Origin: Halorientalis persicus | GTDB taxonomy: Archaea; Halobacteriota; Halobacteria; Halobacteriales; Haloarculaceae | Length of the DNA: 64,000 nt | Direction: 5' to 3' | Assembly: GCF_900110215.1 (NCBI RefSeq) | Contig: NZ_FOCX01000003.1 | Location: forward strand, 248,001-312,000 | Part shown: piece after piece, positions 42,804-51,464 of the stretch | Numbering within the stretch: the first letter of the stretch is position 1 | How the letters are laid out: every line of letters starts with the position of its first letter | Notes under the pieces: model-generated | What the model was told of the DNA's origin: nothing | The model's database searches: none | Seen by the model: only the letters and a program-made list of their open reading frames with translations | Translations under genes and position numbers: made by a program

Positions 42804-43553
42804 TCAGTCCCCGTCGAGCCCCCGCTCGTCGACGGTTTCGAGGAACGCCAGGATCGGGCTCCCGTCGGTCTCGACGTACTCGTAGTCGACGGCGTCGAGC
42901 CCCTCCAGAATCTCCACGCGGACGTGGGCGCGGATGCGCTCCGGCTCGGTCGTGTCGGCGTCGATGTCGCCGACAAGCGCGGTGTCGTGGGTCAGGAAGC
43001 CGAACCGCTCGATGTCGATGTCCGGCAGGCTCTCCGAGAGCCGGAGCGCGTTTTCCACGTCCTGTTCGGAGTACTCGGCGGTCGTCCGGTAGGCGTAGCC
43101 CTCGGTCACGGGGTTGTCGACCGCCAGCACGACCACGCTGTCGCCGTCCCGGGCGCGCACGTCGAGGTACGGCTGATCGAGGCTCGTCCCGCTCGGATCG
43201 ACGCTCACGGTGTACGGTGCGTCCGCGGCGAGCGTGGTGAACACGTCGCGGTGAAAGTCAGCGAGCCGCTCCCGCGCGGTCCGCTGGTCGTCTGCCAGTT
43301 CGCGGTAGGCATCTTCCCACTCCGGGAGGAGTCTGACCGGGCCCGCCGTCTCCCGCCTGACCGCGCGCTTTTCCGGCCTGCTGAGGGGGTACTCCCGCTG
43401 GTCGGCGTCGTGGAGCGTGTCGGCGTTGGCCCGCCTGAACGCCGCCGTCAACTCCGTTCGGAGTTCCGTCCGCTGGTCGTGGAGTGACCGCTCGACGGCC
43501 CGCAACTCCCGTTCGAGCTCGAACACCTCCTCGAAGTCCAGTTCGGAGTCCAT
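42804..43553 (-). CDS. Haloarchaeal protein of unknown function with helical N-terminus
   Basis: 249 residues. Residues 1 to about 105 form a charged, coiled-coil-like helix region (FELERELRAVERSLHDQRTELRTEL); the rest alternates strands and helices (SVVVLAVDNPVTEGYAYRTTAEYSEQDVENALRL). No signal or TM segment. The strand-rich half lacks a motif I know. ATG start; divergent from the Lrp gene by 116 bp. Confidence 0.72.
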   Translation of the reverse strand: MDSELDFEEVFELERELRAVERSLHDQRTELRTELTAAFRRANADTLHDADQREYPLSRPEKRAVRRETAGPVRLLPEWEDAYRELADDQRTARERLADFHRDVFTTLAADAPYTVSVDPSGTSLDQPYLDVRARDGDSVVVLAVDNPVTEGYAYRTTAEYSEQDVENALRLSESLPDIDIERFGFLTHDTALVGDIDADTTEPERIRAHVRVEILEGLDAVDYEYVETDGSPILAFLETVDERGLDGD

Positions 43554-43669
43554 CGGTCGACGCCGGAGAGTCGGCTAGGCGTCACTACCAGTCGCCACGA
43601 CTTGTGCGTTCGGGCGAGTTCGTAGCGTGTGGCGAAGTTACTTTGTCGGAGACGGGTCAACACCGTGGC

Positions 43670-44146
43670 ATGGCCGACGAGGAGATCGACGACGTGGACA
43701 GGGCGATCCTCCGGGCGCTCCAGGAGGACGCACGGAATATGTCCTCGGGGGACATCGCGGAGCGAACGGGGACCTCTGACAGCACGGTTCGCAAGCGCAT
43801 CCAGCGCCTGGAGTCCGAGGGGATCGTCAAGGGGTACAGCGCCGACGTGGACTACGGGAAGTCGGGGTATCCGCTCCGGATGCTGCTGTTCTGTACGGCC
43901 TCGATCCCCGAGCGCGGGGAACAGATCCCCGAGATCCTCGACATCGACGGCGTCGTGTCGGTCCAGGAACTGGTCACCGGCGAACAGAACCTGCTCGTCA
44001 CCGTCGTGGGGGAGTCCGACGACGACATCACGCCGGTCGCACAGGAACTGCTGGAGATGGGGCTGACCGTCGCCGACGAGGTCCTCGTTCGGAGCCACGA
44101 GACGACGCCGTTCGGCGGGTTCGAACCCGACGCGGAGTCCTCATAG
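43670..44146 (+). CDS. Lrp/AsnC family transcription regulator
   Basis: 158 residues. N-terminal winged helix DDVDRAILRALQEDARNMSSGDIAERTGTSDSTVRKRIQRLESEGIVKGYSADVDYGKSGYP, then a RAM-like domain (about 68-145). The C-terminal region ends VLVRSHETTPFGGFEP. The ligand is unknown. ATG at 43670 with the HTH directly after. It overlaps the convergent amidohydrolase gene by 6 bp, so control of that gene by antisense or by binding is possible. Confidence 0.92.
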   Translation: MADEEIDDVDRAILRALQEDARNMSSGDIAERTGTSDSTVRKRIQRLESEGIVKGYSADVDYGKSGYPLRMLLFCTASIPERGEQIPEILDIDGVVSVQELVTGEQNLLVTVVGESDDDITPVAQELLEMGLTVADEVLVRSHETTPFGGFEPDAESS

Positions 44147-45157
44147 GACGACCCGTTTCACGTCGAGCGGCGTCGCACGGCGGACCACAGCCCGGATCGG
44201 GTCCGCGGTGCCGGCCAGGTTGTCCGACTCGCCGTCGAGTACCAGCAGTGCCGCGTCCCGGCCCGGTTCGACGACGCCACAGTTCAGCCCGACGGCCTCG
44301 GCACCGGCCGCCGTCGCCATCCGGAGGACCTCCCGGGCGGTCACGTCGAAGGACTTCGCGGTGACGGCCATCTCGCGGAACATCGACGGCGGATTGAGCA
44401 TGACGTTGTCCGTCCCGAGCGCGACCGTCGTGTGGTCCAGCAGGTCGCGGACTGGCGGGCGACCGACGCCCAGCACCTGGTTCGCACGCGGACACACGGC
44501 GACCGGCACGTCCTGGTTGGCGACCCGTTCGAGGTGTTCGTCCTCGGCGTGGACCATGTGGACGAGCAGGTCCGGGTCGAGGTCGAGTGCGGGGTGGATG
44601 TCGGTCGCGTCCGGTTCGCCGGCGTGGATGGCGAACGGAACGTCCGCGTCCCGGGCGGCCGCCCGTTCGGTCTCGAAGTCGTCGTCGTTCGCACCGCTGG
44701 CGCCGTACCCGTCCGCCACGTCGAGGACGCTCGTCGGTCCGCTCCCGAAGACGAACGGCGTGACAGCGGTCCCGGCCGCGGCTGCCCGAAGCGCGCGAGC
44801 GCCCGCCGGCCCGGACTCGCGGAAGTCGAGACACGCCGCCGTCCCCGTCTGTGCCATGAACCGGAGCGTGCGGCGCATCTCGGTGACGAGGGTGTCCCGG
44901 TCGGCGGCCGCCAGCCGCCGGTGTTTCAGGCTGTCCGGCGGTGCGACGGCCGCTTCGAGGCCGAGGTCGACGGCCGCTTCCTTCGCCACCGAATCGCCGA
45001 GGTGGGTGTGTGCGTTGACGAACGCCGGCACGACGATGTCCGTCGCGTCGACGCTGGCCCGTTCGACGGCCGTTATCCGGCCGTCCTCGACGACGACACG
45101 CCCCTCGACGGGCTCGAACGACGATCCAGCGACGACCGTCCCCTCGAACTGTTGCAT
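44141..45157 (-). CDS. Amidohydrolase (chlorohydrolase/deaminase family)
   Basis: 338 residues. Metal motif VVPAFVNAHTHLGDS (HxH at about 50-52), later FAIHAGEP (His), MVHAEDEHLERV (His region) and LGTDNVMLNPPS (Asp), the order of the SsnA/TRZ/ATZ branch of metal-dependent hydrolases. Likely a deaminase of a nucleobase- or amide-type compound. ATG at 45157 preferred over a longer start at 45205. Confidence 0.87.
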   Translation of the reverse strand: MQQFEGTVVAGSSFEPVEGRVVVEDGRITAVERASVDATDIVVPAFVNAHTHLGDSVAKEAAVDLGLEAAVAPPDSLKHRRLAAADRDTLVTEMRRTLRFMAQTGTAACLDFRESGPAGARALRAAAAGTAVTPFVFGSGPTSVLDVADGYGASGANDDDFETERAAARDADVPFAIHAGEPDATDIHPALDLDPDLLVHMVHAEDEHLERVANQDVPVAVCPRANQVLGVGRPPVRDLLDHTTVALGTDNVMLNPPSMFREMAVTAKSFDVTAREVLRMATAAGAEAVGLNCGVVEPGRDAALLVLDGESDNLAGTADPIRAVVRRATPLDVKRVVL

Positions 45158-45566
45158 ACGCTTCACTCGTTCGGATGAACAATATCGCTTTCTAAACCAC
45201 GACACCGAACGGAACGAGAGAAAAATGCTGGTTCACGACCAGTTCGTCCGCACTGCCTCCCCGGGCGGTCGGGGCCACGCCGACGAGCGTCACGGCGGTG
45301 ACGGCCACCGGAGCTGGACCGGCAGTCGCCGCATTCCGCCTCCTTGCCGCCGTCGCGAGGCCGCTCGTGGATTTCCGCGGGCACCACGGGCGGCCCACGA
45401 TGCCGTGTGATGGCGTACCACCATTTAGACCATAATGTTCTATAATGGGGCTTTGAGAGAACAGTCTGGTCGCATAGAAGGATTTAATACACAGTTTGTT
45501 CGTACTATGGGTGAAGGCGGCGACATCAGTTCGCCGGGGTTGCGGTGATCCCGGTGGAGTGGTGTG
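45158..45566. promoter_or_regulatory. Upstream region of the dab operon
   Basis: 409 bp without a supported gene. CCATAATG-TTC-TATAATGG (45430-45448) is an imperfect palindrome and TTTAATA at 45483-45489 is a TATA box, giving a leader of about 50-55 bases before the ATG at 45567. GGTGGAG at 45553-45559 is a clear Shine-Dalgarno 7 bases before that ATG, unusual beside the many leaderless genes here. Confidence 0.55.
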
Positions 45567-47072
45567 ATGCCGCTCACAGAGCAAACGATGACAGAACAGA
45601 CCGGGCCGAAAACGGTGGGACAGCTCCCGAACACGTCCACGTCGACGCCGCTCGCACCGGCGGTGTTCACGCGACTCGTGTGGACACTGTTCGTCGCGAG
45701 TCTCGGTGCGCTCGTCGCGCGACAGCTGACCGGTGGGCACTGGGAGATCCCTGGACTGGCCGCCGTCGACGGACTGACGGTCCTGCTGTGGGTCGTGGTG
45801 ACTTTCTTCAGTGGCATCGTCCACAGTTACTCGCGGCGCTACATGGCCGGGAGCGAACACATCACGCGCTTTTTCACGCGCCTGTTCGCGTTCACGATCT
45901 CGGTGATGGTGCTGGTCGCCGCCGACCACGTCGCCCTGTTCGGGGCCGCGTGGCTGGCGATGGGACTGGTGATGGCCGACCTGATCGGGACCGTCCGTGG
46001 CTGGCCACAGGCCCGGGCCGCCGCCGCCCTCGCCCGCCGGTACTTTCTGGCCAGCAGTCTGTTCCTCGGTGCCGCCCTCGCGACGCTGGCCTGGGCGACG
46101 GGCGCGACGACGATCTCGGGCATCCTGACGGCCGTCGGCACGGTCCCGGACGCGACCCTGCTCGTGGCCGCGGGCCTGCTCCTGCTGGCCGCGATGGTCC
46201 AGTCCGCGCTCGTCCCCTTCCACTCCTGGTTGCTCTCCTCGATGACCGCGCCGACGCCGGCCTCGGCGCTGATGCACGCCGGCTTCGTCAACGCGGGTGG
46301 GATCCTCCTGCTCCGGTTCGCCCCTGTGGTCACCGCTGACGCGACGTTCATGCTCCTGGTCGTGGTCGCCGGCGCGACCAGCGCACTGCTGGGCAAACTC
46401 CTGAAAGCCGTCCAGACCGACGTGAAGCGCAAACTCGGCTGTTCGACGACCGGCCAGATGGGCTTCATGATCGCCCAGGCCGGCCTCGGCTTCTTCGGGG
46501 CCGCTATCGCCCACCTGATCCTCCACGGGTTCTACAAGGCCTACCTGTTCCTCTCGGCCGGCGAACAGGTCGAACACACCAGCCCGGCCACGTCCGAGCC
46601 CGGGACGGTAACCCTCGTCGGCGGTGCCGTGACGGTCCTCACGGCCGTCGCCGGCGGTGCCCTGTTCGCCCTCCTCACCGGGAAGGGCACGCACTTCGAC
46701 AGCGGGCTCTTGCTGACGGGCCTGATCTCGCTGACGACGTTGCACGCCACCTGGACCGCGGTCCGGCACACCGACGTTCCGGCCGCGATCCGGTACGGTG
46801 TCGTTCCGCTGGTCTTCCTGCCCGCCATCGCCGTCTACGCCGGGGTTTACACCGCGGTCTCCGCGGTCCTGGCCGGCGTCCCGCTCGTGACGGCACCGGC
46901 CGAGCTGACCCTCGTTCACGGCCTCGTCGCAGTCGCCTTCCTCGCGGCCTACGTCGCCATAGAGACGGGCCTCTACCAGCGGAGCCGTCGGCTCTACGTG
47001 GCGCTGGTCAACGCCTCACAGCCGTCGACCGGAACCCTGCTGACCGCCACGGAGGAGTACAATGAATACTGA
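45567..47072 (+). CDS. dabB: DAB complex membrane subunit DabB (NuoL/MrpA-like)
   Basis: 501 residues with about 12-14 TM helices of the proton-conducting NuoL/M/N type: SALVPFHSWLLSSMTAPTPASALMHAGFVNAGGILLLRF (about 215-253), GKLLKAVQTDVKRKLGCSTTGQMGFM and HLILHGFYKAYLFLSAGEQV. It energises CO2 or bicarbonate uptake by its partner DabA, most likely through the proton or sodium gradient. ATG at 45567 after GGTGGAG; a GTG just before is possible. Overlaps dabA by 11 bp. Confidence 0.92.
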   Translation: MPLTEQTMTEQTGPKTVGQLPNTSTSTPLAPAVFTRLVWTLFVASLGALVARQLTGGHWEIPGLAAVDGLTVLLWVVVTFFSGIVHSYSRRYMAGSEHITRFFTRLFAFTISVMVLVAADHVALFGAAWLAMGLVMADLIGTVRGWPQARAAAALARRYFLASSLFLGAALATLAWATGATTISGILTAVGTVPDATLLVAAGLLLLAAMVQSALVPFHSWLLSSMTAPTPASALMHAGFVNAGGILLLRFAPVVTADATFMLLVVVAGATSALLGKLLKAVQTDVKRKLGCSTTGQMGFMIAQAGLGFFGAAIAHLILHGFYKAYLFLSAGEQVEHTSPATSEPGTVTLVGGAVTVLTAVAGGALFALLTGKGTHFDSGLLLTGLISLTTLHATWTAVRHTDVPAAIRYGVVPLVFLPAIAVYAGVYTAVSAVLAGVPLVTAPAELTLVHGLVAVAFLAAYVAIETGLYQRSRRLYVALVNASQPSTGTLLTATEEYNEY

Positions 47073-49497
47073 CACAGCGATATCCGAGAGCATCGAACAG
47101 GCAACAGACAGCGTCGGCTCGGTCTGGCCGCTCCACTCGTTCGTGACGGCCAACCCCCTCGCCGGGTTCGAGGACCGTCCGTTCCACGAGGCCGTCGAGC
47201 GGGCCGAAGACCTGCTCGGCGGCGACGGCTACCCGAGTCCCCACGTGTTCCGCCAGGCCTGGGAGACGGGGCGGATCGACCCCGACGTGCTGGCCGAGAA
47301 ACTCGCCGAACGCGGGTACGAGGCCGACCCCGAAGCGTCGCTCGACCGGCTGGAATCCCGTGCCGACAGGACACCGGATGTCGAGACGGCCGAGACGCCC
47401 GCGGATCGCGTCGACGCCGTCCTGACGAAGTGGCTCGCGGCCTTCCTCGACCAGGGGACGGCCACCTGGTCGATGCCCGACCGCGAGCAGGGGTTCTACG
47501 CCGCCGTCCGGTCGGTCGCCCCCCACGACGGCGACATTCCCGACGGGTCCGCCGACGCGTGGCCCGCGGCCCCCGCCGACGCCATCGAGCGCGTCCTCGA
47601 CGACCAGCCGAGAGACGCGTGGCCGGCCATCTTCGAGCACCACCTCACCGCGCTCCCGGGCTGGACCGGGTTCATCAAGCAACGCGCCGCCGCCGACGGT
47701 GCCTGGCAGTCGACGTACCCGATCACGCTGGCCGGGTATCTCGCGGTCCGCCTCACGCTTTCCGACCTGTTCGACGCGCAGGTTCTGCCCGCCGAGCCAG
47801 TGACCGACGCCGAGGTGACCGACGACGATGGCGTCCCGCTGGAAGAAGTCTGGCTCTCCGCGTGGGAAGCCAGCTATCGCTCGGAACTGGTCGAGGCCGT
47901 GGCCGACCGCAGTGCCACGGCCGCCGAAGCCGACGGCGGCCGGCCCGACGCGCAGTTCGTGTTCTGTATCGACACGCGCTCGGAGATCGTCCGCCGCCAC
48001 ATCGAGGCCGCGGGCGACTACGAGACCCACGGCTACGCCGGCTTCTTCGGTATCCCGATGCGGTACGAGGGATACGACGCCGACGTGAGCGTCGACGCCT
48101 GTCCGCCCATCGTCGACGCCCAGCACCGCATCACCGACCGCCCGACGGCCGACGCCGGCGACCGGACGGCCTACGACCGCTGGTCGAACGTTCGCGACGC
48201 GGGCGCCAAACTGGTCAAATCGCTCAAGGCGAACGCCGCGACCGCGTTCAGCTACGTCGAGAGCGCGGGCAGTGGCTACGGACTGGCGCTGGCCGCCCGG
48301 ACGCTCCTGCCCGGTCGCGTCTACGACGCCCGCGACGCGGCCGACGAGCGCGTGCCCGACGACCACGAGATCTGTGAGCCCTCGGTCGACTACAACCCCG
48401 ACGCCGTGACCGAACTCCGGGAGGGGCTCACGCTGGAGGAGCAGGTCGAGTACGCCGCGACGGCCTTCGAGTTAATGGGCTGGGAGGAGTTCGCCCGTCT
48501 CGTCGTCTTCGCCGGCCACGCCAGCCAGACCGCGAACAACCCGTTCGATTCGAGCCTGGACTGTGGGGCCTGTGCCGGCAACCCCGGCGGCCCGAACGCC
48601 CGCGTCCTCGCGGCAATCTGTAACGACGACGATGTCAGAGCCGAACTCCGCGAGCGCGGGATCGAGATCCCCGAGGACACCGTCTTCGTCGCCGGCGAAC
48701 ACAACACGACGACCGACGAGATCGACCTGTTCGACGAGTCGGTCCCGGAGAGCCACGCCGACGACCTCGAACAACTCCGTGCCGACCTGGAGACCGCTCG
48801 CGCCGGGGCGGCCGCCGAGCGCGCCGCGGACATGGGCGCTGACGAGGACCACGGCGTCCGCGAGACCGAGCGCCGCGCCGCCGATTGGGCCGAGACCCGT
48901 CCCGAGTGGGGCCTGGCCGGCAACGCTGGCTTCGTCGTCGGCCCGCGCGAACTCACCGAGAACCTGGATCTGGACGGCCGGTCGTTCCTCCACTCCTACG
49001 ACTGGTCGACCGACGACGACGGCGACGCGCTCGAAGCCATCGTGACCGGCCCCCTGGTCGTCACGCAGTGGATCAACACCCAGTATTACTTCGCGACCGT
49101 CGACAACGGCGTCTACGGCAGCGGCTCGAAGGTCACGCACAATCCCGTCGGCAACGTCGGCGTCTACCAGGGCAACGGCGGCGACCTGATGACCGGCCTC
49201 CCACTCCAGTCGCTCATGGCCGCCGACGACGAACCCTACCACCAGCCACTCCGCCTCTCGACCGTGATCCACGCCCCGGTCGAGCGCATCACCGAGGTCC
49301 TCGCCGACCACGAGGCCGTGACCGAACTGCTCGACAACGGCTGGCTCTCCCTGACCGTCGTCGACCCCCAGCAGGACCACCGCGCGTTCCACTACGACGG
49401 CGAGTTGACCTGGACCGGCCACGAATCGATCGAGGCGACGGCGGCGACCGAGCCCTCGACCGCCGAGGCGTCCACCGAAGCGACCGCCGACGACTGA
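47062..49497 (+). CDS. dabA: DAB complex catalytic subunit DabA (DUF2309)
   Basis: 811 residues, typical DUF2309. It is a cytoplasmic beta-carbonic-anhydrase-like zinc protein that makes bicarbonate one-way. The zinc site is complete: Cys302 and Asp304 in FVFCIDTR, His486 in VVFAGHASQT and Cys501 in SLDCGACAGNPGG, matching Cys, Asp, His, Cys of the Halothiobacillus protein with the same 15-residue His-Cys spacing. N-terminal SVWPLHSFVTANPLAGFE is also conserved. ATG overlaps the dabB stop by 11 bp. Confidence 0.94.
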   Translation: MNTDTAISESIEQATDSVGSVWPLHSFVTANPLAGFEDRPFHEAVERAEDLLGGDGYPSPHVFRQAWETGRIDPDVLAEKLAERGYEADPEASLDRLESRADRTPDVETAETPADRVDAVLTKWLAAFLDQGTATWSMPDREQGFYAAVRSVAPHDGDIPDGSADAWPAAPADAIERVLDDQPRDAWPAIFEHHLTALPGWTGFIKQRAAADGAWQSTYPITLAGYLAVRLTLSDLFDAQVLPAEPVTDAEVTDDDGVPLEEVWLSAWEASYRSELVEAVADRSATAAEADGGRPDAQFVFCIDTRSEIVRRHIEAAGDYETHGYAGFFGIPMRYEGYDADVSVDACPPIVDAQHRITDRPTADAGDRTAYDRWSNVRDAGAKLVKSLKANAATAFSYVESAGSGYGLALAARTLLPGRVYDARDAADERVPDDHEICEPSVDYNPDAVTELREGLTLEEQVEYAATAFELMGWEEFARLVVFAGHASQTANNPFDSSLDCGACAGNPGGPNARVLAAICNDDDVRAELRERGIEIPEDTVFVAGEHNTTTDEIDLFDESVPESHADDLEQLRADLETARAGAAAERAADMGADEDHGVRETERRAADWAETRPEWGLAGNAGFVVGPRELTENLDLDGRSFLHSYDWSTDDDGDALEAIVTGPLVVTQWINTQYYFATVDNGVYGSGSKVTHNPVGNVGVYQGNGGDLMTGLPLQSLMAADDEPYHQPLRLSTVIHAPVERITEVLADHEAVTELLDNGWLSLTVVDPQQDHRAFHYDGELTWTGHESIEATAATEPSTAEASTEATADD

Positions 49498-49601
49498 CTC
49501 GAGTTCGGGCACGCTCGTCGTCGGTCGTCCGGTCGGTTCGGCAACAGAACGCTCGCCGACGGTCTGCAACGTTTATGTCGCTCTCGGGACTGAGTACCAG
49601 C

Positions 49602-50147
49602 ATGACTGGCGATCGTGTCACGGTATCACTCACGGAGGAGGCACAGTCGGCGCTCGAAGATCTCACCGAACGGACGGAGGAGAACCGGAGTGAGGTCATC
49701 CGCGAGGCGATCTCCTTCTACGCGGCGAACTTCGAGTCGGCGCGAGCGAGCGACAGCGACGACCTCCAGACGTACTATCGAATGTTGAACACGGGCGAAC
49801 ACGTGTTGCTCGACGTCGACCTGCTCCACGCCTTTCTGGACAACGTCGAGGGCGAGGACGGGCCGGACCCGGCGTTTCTGGAGACCGTCGACCGGGTCGC
49901 CGAGTACCACACACAGGAGTACGCCCAGCGGTTCGATTCGCTCGGGGAGATCCTCGAGTGGCTCTCGTTCTGTGGGTTCCTGACGGTCCGGGAGACCGAG
50001 GGGGACAGCTATCAGGTCGTCTTCCCCTCCGAGTCGGTCCGCTGGTTCATGACGCGGTTCATCCAGGGGAGCATCGGCGACCTTCCCTTCGAGGTCGAGA
50101 TCGAGGAGAGCCTCTCCAAAGTATTACTGAAAGAGTGTGAATCCTGA
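49602..50147 (+). CDS. Ribbon-helix-helix regulator with long C-terminal domain
   Basis: 181 residues. RVTVSLTEEAQSALEDLTERTEENRSEVIREAISFYAANF (about 4-43) is a CopG-like ribbon-helix-helix. The remaining 130 residues are acidic and helical with a Phe/Trp-rich part (EILEWLSFCGFLTVRETEG) and are not NikR-like; they may bind a ligand. GTTTATGTC centred 27 bases before ATG 49602 is the TATA box, which is why the ATG at 49575 is rejected. It precedes the NRAMP-hyu operon and the palindrome at 50177-50193. Confidence 0.8.
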   Translation: MTGDRVTVSLTEEAQSALEDLTERTEENRSEVIREAISFYAANFESARASDSDDLQTYYRMLNTGEHVLLDVDLLHAFLDNVEGEDGPDPAFLETVDRVAEYHTQEYAQRFDSLGEILEWLSFCGFLTVRETEGDSYQVVFPSESVRWFMTRFIQGSIGDLPFEVEIEESLSKVLLKECES

Positions 50148-50176
50148 CGCTGTTTTCTCACGTATTCATACAGCCG

Positions 50177-50193
50177 ATGTGCAGGATGCACAT
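50177..50193. promoter_or_regulatory. Perfect palindrome ATGTGCA-GGA-TGCACAT
   Basis: Seven-base arms with a 3-base centre, 30 bp after the RHH gene and 63 bp before the NRAMP-like start. The position fits an operator of the transporter-hydantoinase operon; the RHH protein is the natural candidate. Confidence 0.55.
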
Positions 50194-50255
50194 ACATCTC
50201 AACAACGCTTTTCTCTGCTTGTAGGTATCATGCCAACAGATCTCAATACGAAACC

Positions 50256-51464
50256 ATGAACGTTATTCAGCGGCTCAAGGCGATCGGCCCCGGGGCGATG
50301 GTGGCGGCGGCCTTCATCGGTCCGGGGACGGTAACGGCGGCGAGCGTGACCGGTGCCCGACTGGGGTACGCCCTGCTGTGGACGATCGCGTTCTCGATCG
50401 TCGCGACGATCGTCCTCCAGGAGATGTCGGCCCGGCTGGGGCTGGTCTCGGGCGAGGGGCTCGGCGAGGCGCTCCGGAACCGGTTCGACAACCAGATCGT
50501 CGAATCCGTCGCGATCTTTCTCGTCGTCGGCGCGATCGGCGTCGGGACCGCGGCCTACGAGTCCGGGAACATCCTGGGCGGTGCCGCGGGGCTGGCGACG
50601 ATCACCGGCGTGAGTTCGACGATCTGGGGCGTCGTCATGGGGCTGGTCGCCGGGGCCCTGCTGTTCACCGGGAAGTACAAGCTGATCGAGCGGGCGCTGG
50701 TCGGTCTCGTCGCCGTCATGGCGCTGTCCTTCGTCGCGTCGGCGATCCTGATCGGCCCCGACCTGGGGGCGATCGCCGGCGGGTTCGTCCCGAGTATCCC
50801 CGAGGGGTCGCTCTACCTCATCACCGGCCTGATCGGGACGACGGTCGTCGGCTACAACCTCTTCCTGCACGCGAGCAACGTCCAGGAGCGGTGGTCCGGA
50901 CCGGGTGATCTCGCCGAGTCCCGCACCGACACGATCCTCTCCATCGCCGTCGGCGGGTTCATCACGATCACGATCATGGTCACCGCGGCGGCCGCGTTCC
51001 CGCTGGGGACCGAACTCGACGACGTCGGACAGATGGCCCAGCAACTCGAACCGCTGGCGGGCTCTTACGCGAAGATCTTCTTCAGTATCGGGCTGTTCGC
51101 CGCGGGCTTTACGAGCGCGACGACCGCGCCGCTGGCCGGCGCGTGGGCGACGACGGGTGCCCTCGGCTGGGATTCGGACCTCAAGAGTCCGAAGTTCCGC
51201 GCGGTCTGGGGGACGATCCTGGCGGTCGGCGTCGGGTCGGTCCTGCTGGGCGGGAGTCCGGTCGAGATCATCGTCTTCGCGCAGGTCGTCAACGGCATCC
51301 TGCTCCCGATCGTCGCGATCTTCCTCATCTACGCCATGAACCAGTCCGACCTCCTCGGCGAGTACACGAACGGCCCGATCGCGAACGCACTCGGGGCGAT
51401 CGTGACGCTCATCGTGGTGGGGTTGGGCCTCCGAACGCTCCTGAACGTGGCGGGGGTCCTCTAG
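50256..51464 (+). CDS. NRAMP-family-like transporter without the metal motifs
   Basis: 402 residues, about 11 TM helices. AAAFIGPGTVTAASVTGARLGYALLWTI (about 17-44) takes the place of the first NRAMP motif but reads GPGT where metal transporters have DPGN, and the sixth helix reads GYNLFLHASNVQERW where they have MPH. Metal transport is therefore unlikely. The stop directly precedes hyuA (ATG follows TAG), so it probably imports the substrate of the hydantoinase/oxoprolinase. Bacillus YcsG next to 5-oxoprolinase genes is a parallel. Confidence 0.87.
   Translation: MNVIQRLKAIGPGAMVAAAFIGPGTVTAASVTGARLGYALLWTIAFSIVATIVLQEMSARLGLVSGEGLGEALRNRFDNQIVESVAIFLVVGAIGVGTAAYESGNILGGAAGLATITGVSSTIWGVVMGLVAGALLFTGKYKLIERALVGLVAVMALSFVASAILIGPDLGAIAGGFVPSIPEGSLYLITGLIGTTVVGYNLFLHASNVQERWSGPGDLAESRTDTILSIAVGGFITITIMVTAAAAFPLGTELDDVGQMAQQLEPLAGSYAKIFFSIGLFAAGFTSATTAPLAGAWATTGALGWDSDLKSPKFRAVWGTILAVGVGSVLLGGSPVEIIVFAQVVNGILLPIVAIFLIYAMNQSDLLGEYTNGPIANALGAIVTLIVVGLGLRTLLNVAGVL

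Noticed and set aside
45192-46919. 575-codon open frame on the minus strand
   Set aside because: Antisense of dabB for most of its length; Gln/Arg/Gly-rich composition and no haloarchaeal acidic character.
50256-51464. Annotation as a Mn/Fe transporter MntH
   Set aside because: The DPGN and MPH metal-binding motifs are replaced by GPGT and HAS, and the operon is for hydantoin or oxoproline metabolism.
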